Assembly: GCF_000285535.1 (NCBI RefSeq)
Contig: NZ_HE610988.1
Coordinates: 103,737-167,736, forward strand
DNA length: 64,000 nucleotides
From: Bacillus timonensis
GTDB lineage: Bacteria; Bacillota; Bacilli; Bacillales; Bacillaceae_L
Direction: 5' to 3'
Both the position numbers and the translations under genes were made by a program. The notes beneath the pieces are model-generated. The model worked only from the letters and a program-made list of their open reading frames with translations, was not told where the DNA came from and ran no database searches. Numbering within the stretch: position 1 is the stretch's first letter; each line of letters begins with the position of its first letter. Below are positions 1-7,996 of this stretch, in pieces.

Positions 1-24
1 CCCTTTACATTTTTATGCAAAGGG
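1..24 (-). terminator. Probable terminator downstream of cccA (cut by window edge)
   Basis: A 6-bp stem (CCCTTT/AAAGGG) with a 12-nt loop lies 16 bases past the cccA stop codon in the direction of transcription. The T-tract, if present, would lie outside the window, so the call is incomplete. Confidence 0.45.
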
Positions 25-40
25 CTTTACTTCATTTATT

Positions 41-400
41 TTATTTTTGTTCTACTAACCAATTTGCTATTTCTTGTACTTGTGCAGGGTCTTTAACCAA
101 TCCTGCTGGCATTGCGCCCCTACCATTTGTAATTACGTCTTGAATCTCTTCAACAGAAAGATGGTCACCAACACCTTTTAATGCAGGTGCGTTACCTTGT
201 CCTGCTAAATCCTGACCATGACAGGCTGCACATGTACTCTTGACAACCTCTTCTGGGGAAGCAGCAGCTGTTTCAGGAGCCTCCTCACCTTTGTTTGCCA
301 TTTCGTCCATGTTGCCTAGTCCAACAAAGCCTAATAGGAACATAAGTCCAATACCGAAAACTGCAATCAGAGCAAATGGTATTAACGGATTCTTTTTCAT
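41..400 (-). CDS. cccA: Membrane-anchored cytochrome c-550
   Basis: This is a 119-residue small c-type cytochrome that carries electrons on the outer face of the membrane. Residues 8-29 form an uncleaved hydrophobic anchor. An acidic, Ala-rich linker (about 31-52) leads to the haem attachment motif CAACH at residues 57-61. The likely distal haem ligand is Met97, in the sequence GAMPAG. A good ribosome binding site (GGGAGG) precedes the ATG. In B. subtilis cccA sits directly beside sigA; here two extra genes separate them. Family and length agree with CccA, so the call is firm. Confidence 0.93.
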   Translation of the reverse strand: MKKNPLIPFALIAVFGIGLMFLLGFVGLGNMDEMANKGEEAPETAAASPEEVVKSTCAACHGQDLAGQGNAPALKGVGDHLSVEEIQDVITNGRGAMPAGLVKDPAQVQEIANWLVEQK

Positions 401-586
401 TTTTCTGACCTCCCTTACCTTATGTACATCATAAAAGCGAATATAATTATTATTCTATACAAACACTCTCTATTTTACTTTAAAAAAGCTAGAAACGAAA
501 GACCTAATTGCACAAGAACACAATTAACATATTATTGCAAAATTATTTTACACAAAAATGTCACAAATTCGTCATAAAAATAAATA

Positions 587-615
587 GGAACTCCTACCAA
601 ATGGAAAGGAGTTCC
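587..615 (-). terminator. Terminator of the acyl-CoA dehydrogenase gene
   Basis: A perfect 9-bp stem (GGAACTCCT/AGGAGTTCC) with an 11-nt loop lies 12 bases past the stop codon. On the minus strand it is followed by an A/T-rich tract ending in a run of five T. Confidence 0.75.
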
Positions 616-626
616 CAGTAACATAA

Positions 627-1766
627 TTAGCAACCAATCGAACGCGCAATGACCAATCGTTGAATTTCGGATGTACCTTCGCCAATTTCAAGAAGCTTTG
701 CATCCCGCATAAATCGTTCAACATGATATTCTTTCATATAACCATACCCACCATGAATTTGGACAGCCTGATTGGTTACCTCCATACAAATCTCAGAGGC
801 ATAAAGCTTTGCCATTGAAGCTTCTTTTGAAAACTTGCGTCCTTGGTCTTTTAACCATGCTGCTTTGTAAACCATATTTCGTGCCAACTCAATTTTCATC
901 GCCATATCTGCTAGTTTAAATTGAATTGCTTGGAAGCTAGAAATCGATTTACCAAATTGTTTACGCTCTTTTGCGTAAGATAGTGCTTTTTCATATGCAG
1001 CCTGTGCGATACCTACCGCCATGGCTCCAATACCTATTCTGCCGCCATCGAGTGTGATTAGAAACTGTCTGAAGCCTTCTCCGCGTTTCCCCAGTAAGTT
1101 TTCTTCTGGAACATGGACATCCTCTAGGACTAGCTCCGTCGTGTTTGAAGCATTTAACCCCATTTTCTCATAATTATCTATAACCTGAAAACCTTTCGCA
1201 TGGGTTGGGACAATTATAGCGCTAATCTCTTTTTTTGCTCCATCACGTCCTGTTATTGCAGTAAGAGCCAAATGTTTTGCAAAACTCGCATTTGTGATAA
1301 AGCATTTGTTTCCGTTTATAATAAACTCATTATTTTTAAGAACTGCCTCTGTTTGCGTTCCCCCTGCATCTGAACCTGCATTTGGCTCGGTCAATCCAAA
1401 TGCCCCTAGGGATTCACCCGTACAAATAGGCGTTAAATATTTTTGTTTTTGCTCTTCTGTTCCAAATAAATGGAGGGGGGCACCACCTAACGAGATATGT
1501 GCTGAGTATGTAATTCCGGTAGAACCACAGGCACGGCTTAATTCTTCGACCACAATTGCAAAACTAATCGTATCAGAATCGGCTCCACCATATTTTTGCG
1601 GAAACGGCAAGCCCATCATTCCTAATTCACCAAGCTTTTGAAAAATTTCTTTTGGGAAACGTTTGTCTTTATCTCTTTGTTCAGCACCCGGAGCTACTTC
1701 CGCTTCAGAAAATTCCCTAATTGTTTTTTGAATTATTTTTTGCTCAATCGTTAAATCGAAATTCAT
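627..1766 (-). CDS. Acyl-CoA dehydrogenase (FAD-dependent)
   Basis: The 379-residue protein has the usual length of short- to medium-chain acyl-CoA dehydrogenases, which carry out the first alpha-beta desaturation in fatty-acid or branched-chain acyl-CoA degradation. The first family signature is visible in the middle of the chain (GLTEPNAGSDAG). The second is near the C-terminus (QIHGGYGY, then GEGTSEIQ). The Glu of EGT, about residue 363, is in the position of the catalytic base. The gene has its own promoter and terminator, so it is a single transcription unit. It lies between sigA and cccA, where B. subtilis has no such gene. Substrate chain length cannot be told from the sequence. Confidence 0.9.
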   Translation of the reverse strand: MNFDLTIEQKIIQKTIREFSEAEVAPGAEQRDKDKRFPKEIFQKLGELGMMGLPFPQKYGGADSDTISFAIVVEELSRACGSTGITYSAHISLGGAPLHLFGTEEQKQKYLTPICTGESLGAFGLTEPNAGSDAGGTQTEAVLKNNEFIINGNKCFITNASFAKHLALTAITGRDGAKKEISAIIVPTHAKGFQVIDNYEKMGLNASNTTELVLEDVHVPEENLLGKRGEGFRQFLITLDGGRIGIGAMAVGIAQAAYEKALSYAKERKQFGKSISSFQAIQFKLADMAMKIELARNMVYKAAWLKDQGRKFSKEASMAKLYASEICMEVTNQAVQIHGGYGYMKEYHVERFMRDAKLLEIGEGTSEIQRLVIARSIGC

Positions 1767-1801
1767 TTATACCCCTCCCGTTGTATGCGTTTACACTTAT
1801 T

Positions 1802-1829
1802 ATTATAAAGGGAGTGGTTTAATTTTCAA
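1802..1829 (-). promoter_or_regulatory. Sigma-A-type promoter of the acyl-CoA dehydrogenase gene
   Basis: On the minus strand a -35 TTGAAA (1824-1829) and a perfect -10 TATAAT (1802-1807) are separated by 16 bases. They lie about 35 bases upstream of the ATG at 1766, which has a GGGAGGGG ribosome binding site. Confidence 0.6.
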
Positions 1830-1835
1830 ATATTT

Positions 1836-2369
1836 TTAAATATTTACTATTATAAGGCCTGAGGTGATACCACCAAGAATACCTGCAATTAAAAAATATT
1901 TTTTCTTAGTGAAAATCCCGACAATGACCCAACAAATACAATTCAATAAAATAACTCCAAACATATAGATACCTTGCCCTTTGAATAGAAGTTCACTTCC
2001 ATTCACTGAAAGAAGAAGGATAAAGAGGGCAAGGATAATTGAACCGATATGTACGGCAAATGGATTTTTTCTACTAAAAACCAAGCCTAAAATACAGATA
2101 ATTAAAAAAATAAAGTTTATAACCATTTGCATTATAGCCGATATTTCAGTAAAATAAGTGACAAGAAACAAAACTGGTAAAAGCAAACCAATTCCAACTA
2201 TCGAAATATATGGGTTTTTCTTACTGGGTGTAGTCTGAGTTGTTTGTTCAACCCCATCCCCTTCTGTATATAACGTGATAAGGAAATTACAATAAGCTTC
2301 TGGCAACAATTTATTTTCGCGCCAATAGAGAATTTCGTTTAGTATAATCTTTTTTCTATCTTGGTTCAT
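1836..2369 (-). CDS. Unknown membrane protein, about five membrane spans
   Basis: I do not recognise this 177-residue protein. The first 45 residues are hydrophilic and read like a short cytoplasmic helical domain (they begin MNQDRKKIILNEILYWRENK). The rest holds about five hydrophobic segments with short loops and a few Lys-rich turns. An ATG 60 bases upstream in the same frame exists, but the ATG at 2369 was chosen because an AAAAGGTGA ribosome binding site lies 8 bases before it. The gene follows the sigA terminator and precedes the acyl-CoA dehydrogenase, with no sign of coupling to either. No catalytic motif is visible. Confidence 0.7.
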   Translation of the reverse strand: MNQDRKKIILNEILYWRENKLLPEAYCNFLITLYTEGDGVEQTTQTTPSKKNPYISIVGIGLLLPVLFLVTYFTEISAIMQMVINFIFLIICILGLVFSRKNPFAVHIGSIILALFILLLSVNGSELLFKGQGIYMFGVILLNCICWVIVGIFTKKKYFLIAGILGGITSGLIIVNI

Positions 2370-2458
2370 GAAAGCGTTCACCTTTTTTAAGCATATGATG
2401 AAAGACTGAGAACACCACTCTTGTGGCAATGTCTTTGTTACCCATCTATTGTGGGCCT

Positions 2459-2495
2459 AAAAAAAAGAGTTTACTTCAATTTTATGAAGTAAACT
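2459..2495 (-). terminator. Terminator of the dnaG-sigA operon
   Basis: A perfect 11-bp stem (2468-2478 with 2485-2495) with a 6-nt loop is followed on the minus strand by C and a run of eight T. It lies about 20 bases past the sigA stop. Confidence 0.85.
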
Positions 2496-2515
2496 ACGAA
2501 ATGTAAATAAAAATT

Positions 2516-3651
2516 TTATTCTAAGAAATCCTTGAGTCTCTTACTACGGCTTGGATGACGAAGCTTGCGTAGTGCTTTCGCCTCAATTTGACGAATACGT
2601 TCGCGAGTTACGCCAAAGACTTTACCTACCTCTTCAAGAGTACGTGTACGTCCATCATCTAAACCAAAGCGAAGTCGTAAGACATTTTCTTCTCGGTCTG
2701 TTAAGGTATCAAGGACATCTTCAAGCTGTTCTTTTAAAAGCTCATATGCAGCATGCTCTGATGGAGATGTTGCATCCTGGTCTTCAATAAAATCACCAAG
2801 ATGTGAGTCATCTTCTTCACCGATTGGTGTTTCCAACGAAACAGGTTCTTGTGCGATTTTTAAGATTTCTCTTACCTTTTCAGGTGTTAAATCCATATCC
2901 TCTGCAATTTCTTCAGGTGTTGGTTCGCGCCCAAGGTCCTGTAGTAACTGACGTTGCACACGGATTAATTTATTTATTGTTTCTACCATATGAACAGGGA
3001 TACGAATGGTTCTTGCTTGGTCTGCTATTGCACGTGTAATTGCCTGTCTAATCCACCAGGTTGCATACGTACTGAATTTGAAACCTTTGCGATAATCAAA
3101 TTTCTCAACGGCTTTAATAAGGCCCATATTTCCTTCTTGGATTAAATCAAGGAAAAGCATACCACGACCAACATAACGCTTTGCGATACTTACTACTAGG
3201 CGCAGATTGGCTTCAGCGAGTCGTCTCTTTGCCTCTTCATCACCTTGTTCGATTCTTTCTGCAAGTTGAATTTCGTCATCTGCTGAAAGCAGGTCAACAC
3301 GACCAATTTCTTTTAGGTACATACGTACTGGGTCATTTATCTTAACTCCAGGAGGTACACTTAGGTCATTCAAATCAAATTCTTCTTCTTTGGATAATTC
3401 TTGAATATTGGGATCACCTTCGTTGGTATCATCGGCATCATGTTCTTCACCTTCACCTATTAATTCAATCCCCTGCTCCCCTAGGAACTCGTAGTATTCA
3501 TCAAGATGGTCTGATTCTACTTCAAAACCGGACATACGCTCGGCGATTTCTTCATACGTTAATACACCGCGTTTTTTCCTAGTTCAGTTAATTTTTCTTT
3601 AACTTGTTCTAATGTAAGTTCTGTATCAACTTGCTTAGACTTTTCAGCCAT
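2516..3651 (-). CDS. sigA: RNA polymerase primary sigma factor SigA, reading frame broken near the N-terminus
   Basis: This is the housekeeping sigma factor that directs RNA polymerase to -10/-35 promoters. The intact frame (2516-3535, 339 residues) contains region 1.2, region 2 with the -10-reading segment ([20 protein letters not shown]), region 3, and the region 4.2 helix-turn-helix ([20 protein letters not shown]). The genuine start is the ATG at 3651 behind GGAAGGAGGGG. It is in a different frame from the remainder: at 3572-3577 a run of six T (six A on the coding strand) shifts the frame. One more base gives a 378-residue protein whose N-terminus reads like other Bacillus SigA proteins. 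It lies just downstream of dnaG, as in B. subtilis. Confidence 0.95.
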
Positions 3652-3703
3652 TTGTTCCCCTCCTTCCAAACTAGTAAGACATAGAGGTTAGAAAACCTAT
3701 TGC

Positions 3704-5514
3704 TTAATGTAATGCTTTTTTCATTTGAATTATCTCATTTGCAATCGTTGCAGCCTTTAAATAATCCTTACTGCGTTCAGCCTCTACTTGCTCAGATTCT
3801 TTTTCTTTTATCATTGACATTTTTTTATGATTCAACACCTGTTTCACATAATCTGATAAAACAGAATCTGTTACCTCTTCTTCAACTGACATCATTGCAA
3901 TATCAGTCACAATCCGTTTTAAATTATCATCATGTATCCTTGTTAGAAATGTACTGATATCAGGTTCATAACCTTCTTCGTAAAATGCATATAAATACGT
4001 TATTATTGCTCGATGTTCTTCAATATTAAATTCAGCCTGAAGTTGATCCTGTACTTTATTAGCTATATCACGATCTCGTAGCATATAAGCAATTAAGAAT
4101 CGTTCTGCATTTTGATATGCTTTTAGTAAATGCTGTTTCGTTAAAGCAGGTTTCGCTTTCGTATTATTTCTATTCGAAGAGAAATTATCCCTTTTTTTCC
4201 GTTCAGTTTTATAATACTGGAGCTGTTGCTGTTTAAGTGCATCAAGAGAAATTGAGAATTCACTTGACAGTTGACGCAAATAATGGTCTCTTTCTACGGC
4301 ATTTTCTAAAGAAGAAATTTCCTTAATAACATCTTCTATATAGCGGATACGTTCTCCTTCATCCTGAAGATTTTTTCCTCTTCGTAAGGACTGCATTTTA
4401 AATGCCATTAATGTAAGACTTGCCCCTATTACATCATTTTTAAACTTCTCTGCACCATATTTCTTAATGTAGTCATCAGGGTCCATGCCATTTGGCATAG
4501 TTGCAACTCGAACATAGCAACCTGCTCGGGCAAGCATTGCTGAAGCCCGTAGAGCGGCGTCTAATCCAGCATTATCAGAGTCATAACAGATGATGACAGA
4601 TTCCGCATTTCTTCTAATTATTTTTACATGTTCTTCAGTTAATGAAGTACCCATTGTACCAATTGAATTAGGAACATCTGCTGAATCAGCTGATATTACA
4701 TCTGCAAATCCTTCAAAAAGGACCACTTGCTGGTGTTTTCGAATATCAAGTCTTGCTTGATGGAAATTATAAAGGGTCTTACTCTTATTAAATATGATAG
4801 TTTCAGGACTATTTAAATATTTTGGTTCCTGTCCTTTATCAAGTACCCTGCCAGAAAAAGCGATTGTTTTACCTTGATGATCCCATATAGGGAACATAAT
4901 GCGGTTACGAAATCGATCAAAGAATGACCCGGTGTCCTCCTTTTTAACGAGCAATCCAGCCCGCTCCATCAACTCAGGTCTAAAGCCCCTTTTTTGGAGA
5001 AACTTCGTGGCAAAGTCCCACGAATCGAGGGAATAGCCAATTTCAAACTTATCGATGATTTCTTTCGTAAAGCCCCTATTTGTTAAATAATCTAGAGCTT
5101 GCTCGCCCTCTTTTGTATTAAGTAATAGATGATGATAAAATTTCTTTAATAATTCGTGTGCCTCTTGCATTTTTGATGCATCATTGTTTTTTCAGTACCA
5201 GCAGTTTGCCTTTCATAATCTGATAAGTCTATGTTCACTTTTTCAGCTAAGTTTACAGCTGCTTCTGAGAAGGAATAACCTTCTAAATCCATTAAAAAAG
5301 AAAATACATTTCCACCTGCTCCACAGCCAAAGCAATGAAAGATTTGTTTATCGGGGGAAACAGAAAATGAAGGGGTATTTTCACCGTGAAATGGACATAA
5401 GCCAAAGTAATTTCTTCCTTGCTTCTTCAATTGAACATATTCACTAATAACATCAACAATGTCAACAGATAAACGAATTTTTTCGATTGTTTCTTCGGGA
5501 ATTCGATAGCCCAT
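3704..5514 (-). CDS. dnaG: DNA primase DnaG, reading frame broken
   Basis: DnaG makes RNA primers for lagging-strand synthesis at the replication fork. The N-terminal piece (5146-5514) carries the CHC2 zinc-binding domain with Cys40, His43, Cys61 and Cys64. The larger piece (3704-5170) carries the primase core, the TOPRIM acidic residues (EGFAD and YDSDNAG) and the C-terminal helicase-binding region. The frames meet at 5165-5192. One extra A in the six-A run at 5187-5192 joins them into a 603-residue protein, the normal Bacillus size. An alternative repair site is the five-A run nearby. The gene lies 52 bases upstream of sigA, and the two are presumably co-transcribed. Confidence 0.95.
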
Positions 5515-5549
5515 GTTTTAACATCCCCAAGTACTAAGATATTCGATGT

Positions 5550-5978
5550 TTAGAGTTTAAATCCTGCAAGATTCGACAAACTTTTTTTAAAAATTTTAGT
5601 AAAATGTTGTTTGTCATCTTTGTAAAGGGTTTTAGTCCTTTTGAATAAGAACCATTACGTTTTCCCTTTGCAGATAAAAATCCAAAATGGAATATATTCC
5701 ATATCTTCTTCTTTAAACTCTTTTCCACGGGGTGAACTAATATACTTACTCAGCCAGTATCCTGGGTAATGACGATATCATTTTTGATAGCATGATTCAT
5801 AATAAAGATCTACAGCCTCTTTTTCTGCATCCACATATACCCACTTTCCACCCATAGGATTTGACATAACATGTGCATAAGAAGCTACAAATACAACATT
5901 GATATTATATGTCCCTGCTATGCTAAGTATTTCTTCCTTAACTGGACATGCATCCGCATCAACAAATATTTTATTCAA
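5550..5978 (-). pseudogene. yqxD: Decayed YqxD/YaiI-family (UPF0178) gene
   Basis: The first 66 codons encode a good N-terminal half of a UPF0178 protein ([23 protein letters not shown]). After that, family-like segments continue in changing frames: ITQDTG, then SSPRGK, then FLSAKGKRNGSYSKGLKPFT, then a terminal stretch ending LAGFKL. Several codons between TQDTG and SSPRGK seem to be lost, an in-frame stop follows TQDTG, and at least three frame changes are needed. This looks like more than one homopolymer error. B. subtilis has an intact yqxD at this place, upstream of dnaG. The molecular role of the family is unclear. Sequencing error cannot be excluded for some of the lesions. Confidence 0.8.
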
Positions 5979-6179
5979 TTTTCGTCATATTTCTCTATTC
6001 TACATCACTCCAGAGAATCCTTCTTTTCCTGAAAAGATTTTACTATGTTCAAAAAAACTGTGATTGTCCAATCTTTAGGTGAGTATTAAGAAGGGATGTT
6101 CATTTGCATTTTTGGAAAGAGAAATTTGAAATAAGAAAAAAATGTCGAAAATTAATTCATCTATTTCCTTAACTTACCC

Positions 6180-6320
6180 TTGACAACCTTCAATACATAG
6201 TTTATTCTATCCAATCGAACTCTAAACCTAAAAATATGTATTTTTATCACAATTTTTTATTATAATATAAAATTCTTTCAAGCGCCATAAAAAAACATAT
6301 CTTTTTGAGATATGTTTTTT
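6180..6320 (+). ncRNA. Candidate small RNA or antisense transcript (promoter plus terminator)
   Basis: In the 380-base gap between yqxD and yqfL, the plus strand shows TTGACA (6180-6185), a 17-base spacer and TATTCT (6203-6208). About 85 bases further on is an 11-bp hairpin (6291-6319) ending in T6 on this strand. Together they would produce a transcript of roughly 105 nt with no open frame. This is inference only. The hairpin alone is explained as the yqfL terminator on the other strand, and the promoter could be chance in A/T-rich DNA. Confidence 0.3.
6291..6319 (-). terminator. Bidirectional terminator downstream of yqfL
   Basis: An 11-bp stem (AAAAACATATC/GATATGTTTTT) with a 7-nt loop has T-runs on both strands. 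It lies about 40 bases past the yqfL stop codon. Confidence 0.75.
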
Positions 6321-6359
6321 CCATTGTGTAATGAGAGAAAATTGAAGTTTTATTTAAAT

Positions 6360-7172
6360 TTAATTGGTTCTTCGTTTATTGATTTTATTTAAAATAATAT
6401 TTGCCGTCTCTTCAACAGCTTTATTTGAGACATCCACCACATCACAACCAATTCTATTCACGATTGATTCAAAATGGCCCAGTTCTTCTTTGATCCGGTT
6501 GATATTTGCATAGATTGCTTGGTCATCTAACCCTAATGATTTTAATCTTTCACGTCTAATATGGTTTAGCTTTTCAGGACTGATTTTTAATCCAAAGCAC
6601 TTATTGGGTGATACTTTGAAAAGTTCTTCCGGTGGATCGACCTCCGGTACAATTGGTACATTTGCTACTTTATACCGTTTATGTGCAAGATATTGAGATA
6701 AAGGGGTCTTAGAGGTTCTCGAAACGCCAATAAGGATGATATCTGCACGAAGAATCCCCCTTGGGTCACGACCATCGTCATACTTAACCGCAAATTCGAT
6801 TGCCTCAATTTTTTTAAAATAATCTTCATCTAGCTTTCTTACAAGGCCAGCTTCAAATCTTGGGTTGCTTTCATAAAGACCGGACATTTTTTCAATAAGT
6901 GGCCCGATGATATCGTTCACAATGACTCCTTCTCGTGCCGCTTCCTTCACAAGGAAATCTCTTAGTTCAGGAACCACAAGTGTAAAGGCAATAATTGCAT
7001 TATTAAGCTTTGCAAGAGCTACTACCTCTGCCAAGGTCGCTGTATCTTCAACATATGGAATTCGTTTAATGTCTGTATGTGAGCCGTTAAATTGACTAAC
7101 TGCCGCTTTTACAACTAATTCTGCTGTTTCCCCAACTGAATCTGAAACTACATACACTACGCGATTACTCAT
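6360..7172 (-). CDS. yqfL: Pyruvate, phosphate dikinase regulatory protein family (YqfL)
   Basis: This 270-residue protein belongs to the family (formerly DUF299) of bifunctional kinase/pyrophosphorylases that regulate PEP synthase or pyruvate,phosphate dikinase by ADP-dependent phosphorylation and phosphate-dependent reversal. The N-terminus ([12 protein letters not shown]) and the P-loop-like motif [11 protein letters not shown] are typical. I took the fifth codon of the longer frame as start because GGAG lies 6 bases before it and the length then matches B. subtilis YqfL. It follows ccpN directly (about 47 bases), the gene pair known from B. subtilis gluconeogenesis control. The actual target enzyme is not in the window. 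Confidence 0.92.
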   Translation of the reverse strand: MSNRVVYVVSDSVGETAELVVKAAVSQFNGSHTDIKRIPYVEDTATLAEVVALAKLNNAIIAFTLVVPELRDFLVKEAAREGVIVNDIIGPLIEKMSGLYESNPRFEAGLVRKLDEDYFKKIEAIEFAVKYDDGRDPRGILRADIILIGVSRTSKTPLSQYLAHKRYKVANVPIVPEVDPPEELFKVSPNKCFGLKISPEKLNHIRRERLKSLGLDDQAIYANINRIKEELGHFESIVNRIGCDVVDVSNKAVEETANIILNKINKRRTN

Positions 7173-7219
7173 TTCCTTCTCCATCTCCTTACGTAAAAAT
7201 CATAAGAACCAAATATATC

Positions 7220-7858
7220 TCAGATAATTTCATCTCCGGCTAACGCTACCAATGCTTTTGTCATATTTGTCTTGGTGATTCTTCCAATGACTTCAACACC
7301 CCGCTCAGAGTGCTTCACAACTGGTAATGCATCTATTTGCTTCTCAATTAATTTATGAGCAACATCGAGTAAAAGATCATCTTTTTCACACATTGTAATA
7401 TTAGGCATTCTCGTCATAATGATTGTGACAGGAACGGATTTTAAATCTTGGTTTCCAAGACTCGCCCGCAGTAAATCTTTTCTCGACAAGACCCCAACAA
7501 GAATTGACGATTTGTCCACCACAAATAACGTTCCTACATCTTCCAAAAACATCGTCACAATTGCATCATACACAGATATACTTTCATTTATCACAACAGG
7601 AATGGATTGATAATCCATCACTTTTATTTTTTTTATTTTATCAGCTAGTAATTGCTGACCCGTTTTTCCGGTATAAAAATAACCAACACGAGGCCTTGCT
7701 TCTAGATAGCCAGCCATTGTGAGAATGGCGAGGTCTGGGCGAAGTGTTGCCCGCGTTAAATTTAAACGATCTGCAATGGCTTCTCCGGTAATTGGACCAT
7801 TGTCTTTTACAATTTGCACAATTTGTTCTTGGCGTTTACTAAGTTCTATTGTACTCAC
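7220..7858 (-). CDS. ccpN: Transcriptional repressor of gluconeogenic genes, CcpN
   Basis: The 212-residue repressor has an N-terminal winged helix-turn-helix (about residues 1-65, including NLTRATLRPDLAIL) and two C-terminal CBS domains (about 80-210) that sense adenine nucleotides in the family. In B. subtilis CcpN represses gapB and pckA in the presence of sugars. The start is the second of two adjacent GTG codons, giving the family N-terminus STIELSKRQ and the same length as the B. subtilis protein. It heads a two-gene unit with yqfL. An A/T-rich stretch of about 100 bases upstream probably holds the promoter, but I could not settle on one. Confidence 0.93.
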   Translation of the reverse strand: MSTIELSKRQEQIVQIVKDNGPITGEAIADRLNLTRATLRPDLAILTMAGYLEARPRVGYFYTGKTGQQLLADKIKKIKVMDYQSIPVVINESISVYDAIVTMFLEDVGTLFVVDKSSILVGVLSRKDLLRASLGNQDLKSVPVTIIMTRMPNITMCEKDDLLLDVAHKLIEKQIDALPVVKHSERGVEVIGRITKTNMTKALVALAGDEII

Positions 7859-7960
7859 CACCGATCCTATAAACATTGTTTTATGTATATATTATTTAAT
7901 AAGGCTATACTAATTAGAATTATTATATACTAATTGAATCATAACGTATAGTGTATAGAA

Positions 7961-7990
7961 AAAGACTAGGAGCATGTTTTGCTCCTAGTT
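7961..7990 (-). terminator. Terminator of glyQS
   Basis: A 9-bp perfect stem (ACTAGGAGC/GCTCCTAGT) with a 7-nt loop is followed by C and five T on the minus strand. It lies just past the glyS stop codon. Confidence 0.85.
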
Positions 7991-7996
7991 CATTTT

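Noticed and set aside
5778-5978. The 66-codon frame taken as an intact short gene
   Set aside because: It is only the N-terminal half of a UPF0178 protein, and family-like sequence continues downstream in other frames, so it is part of a broken gene.
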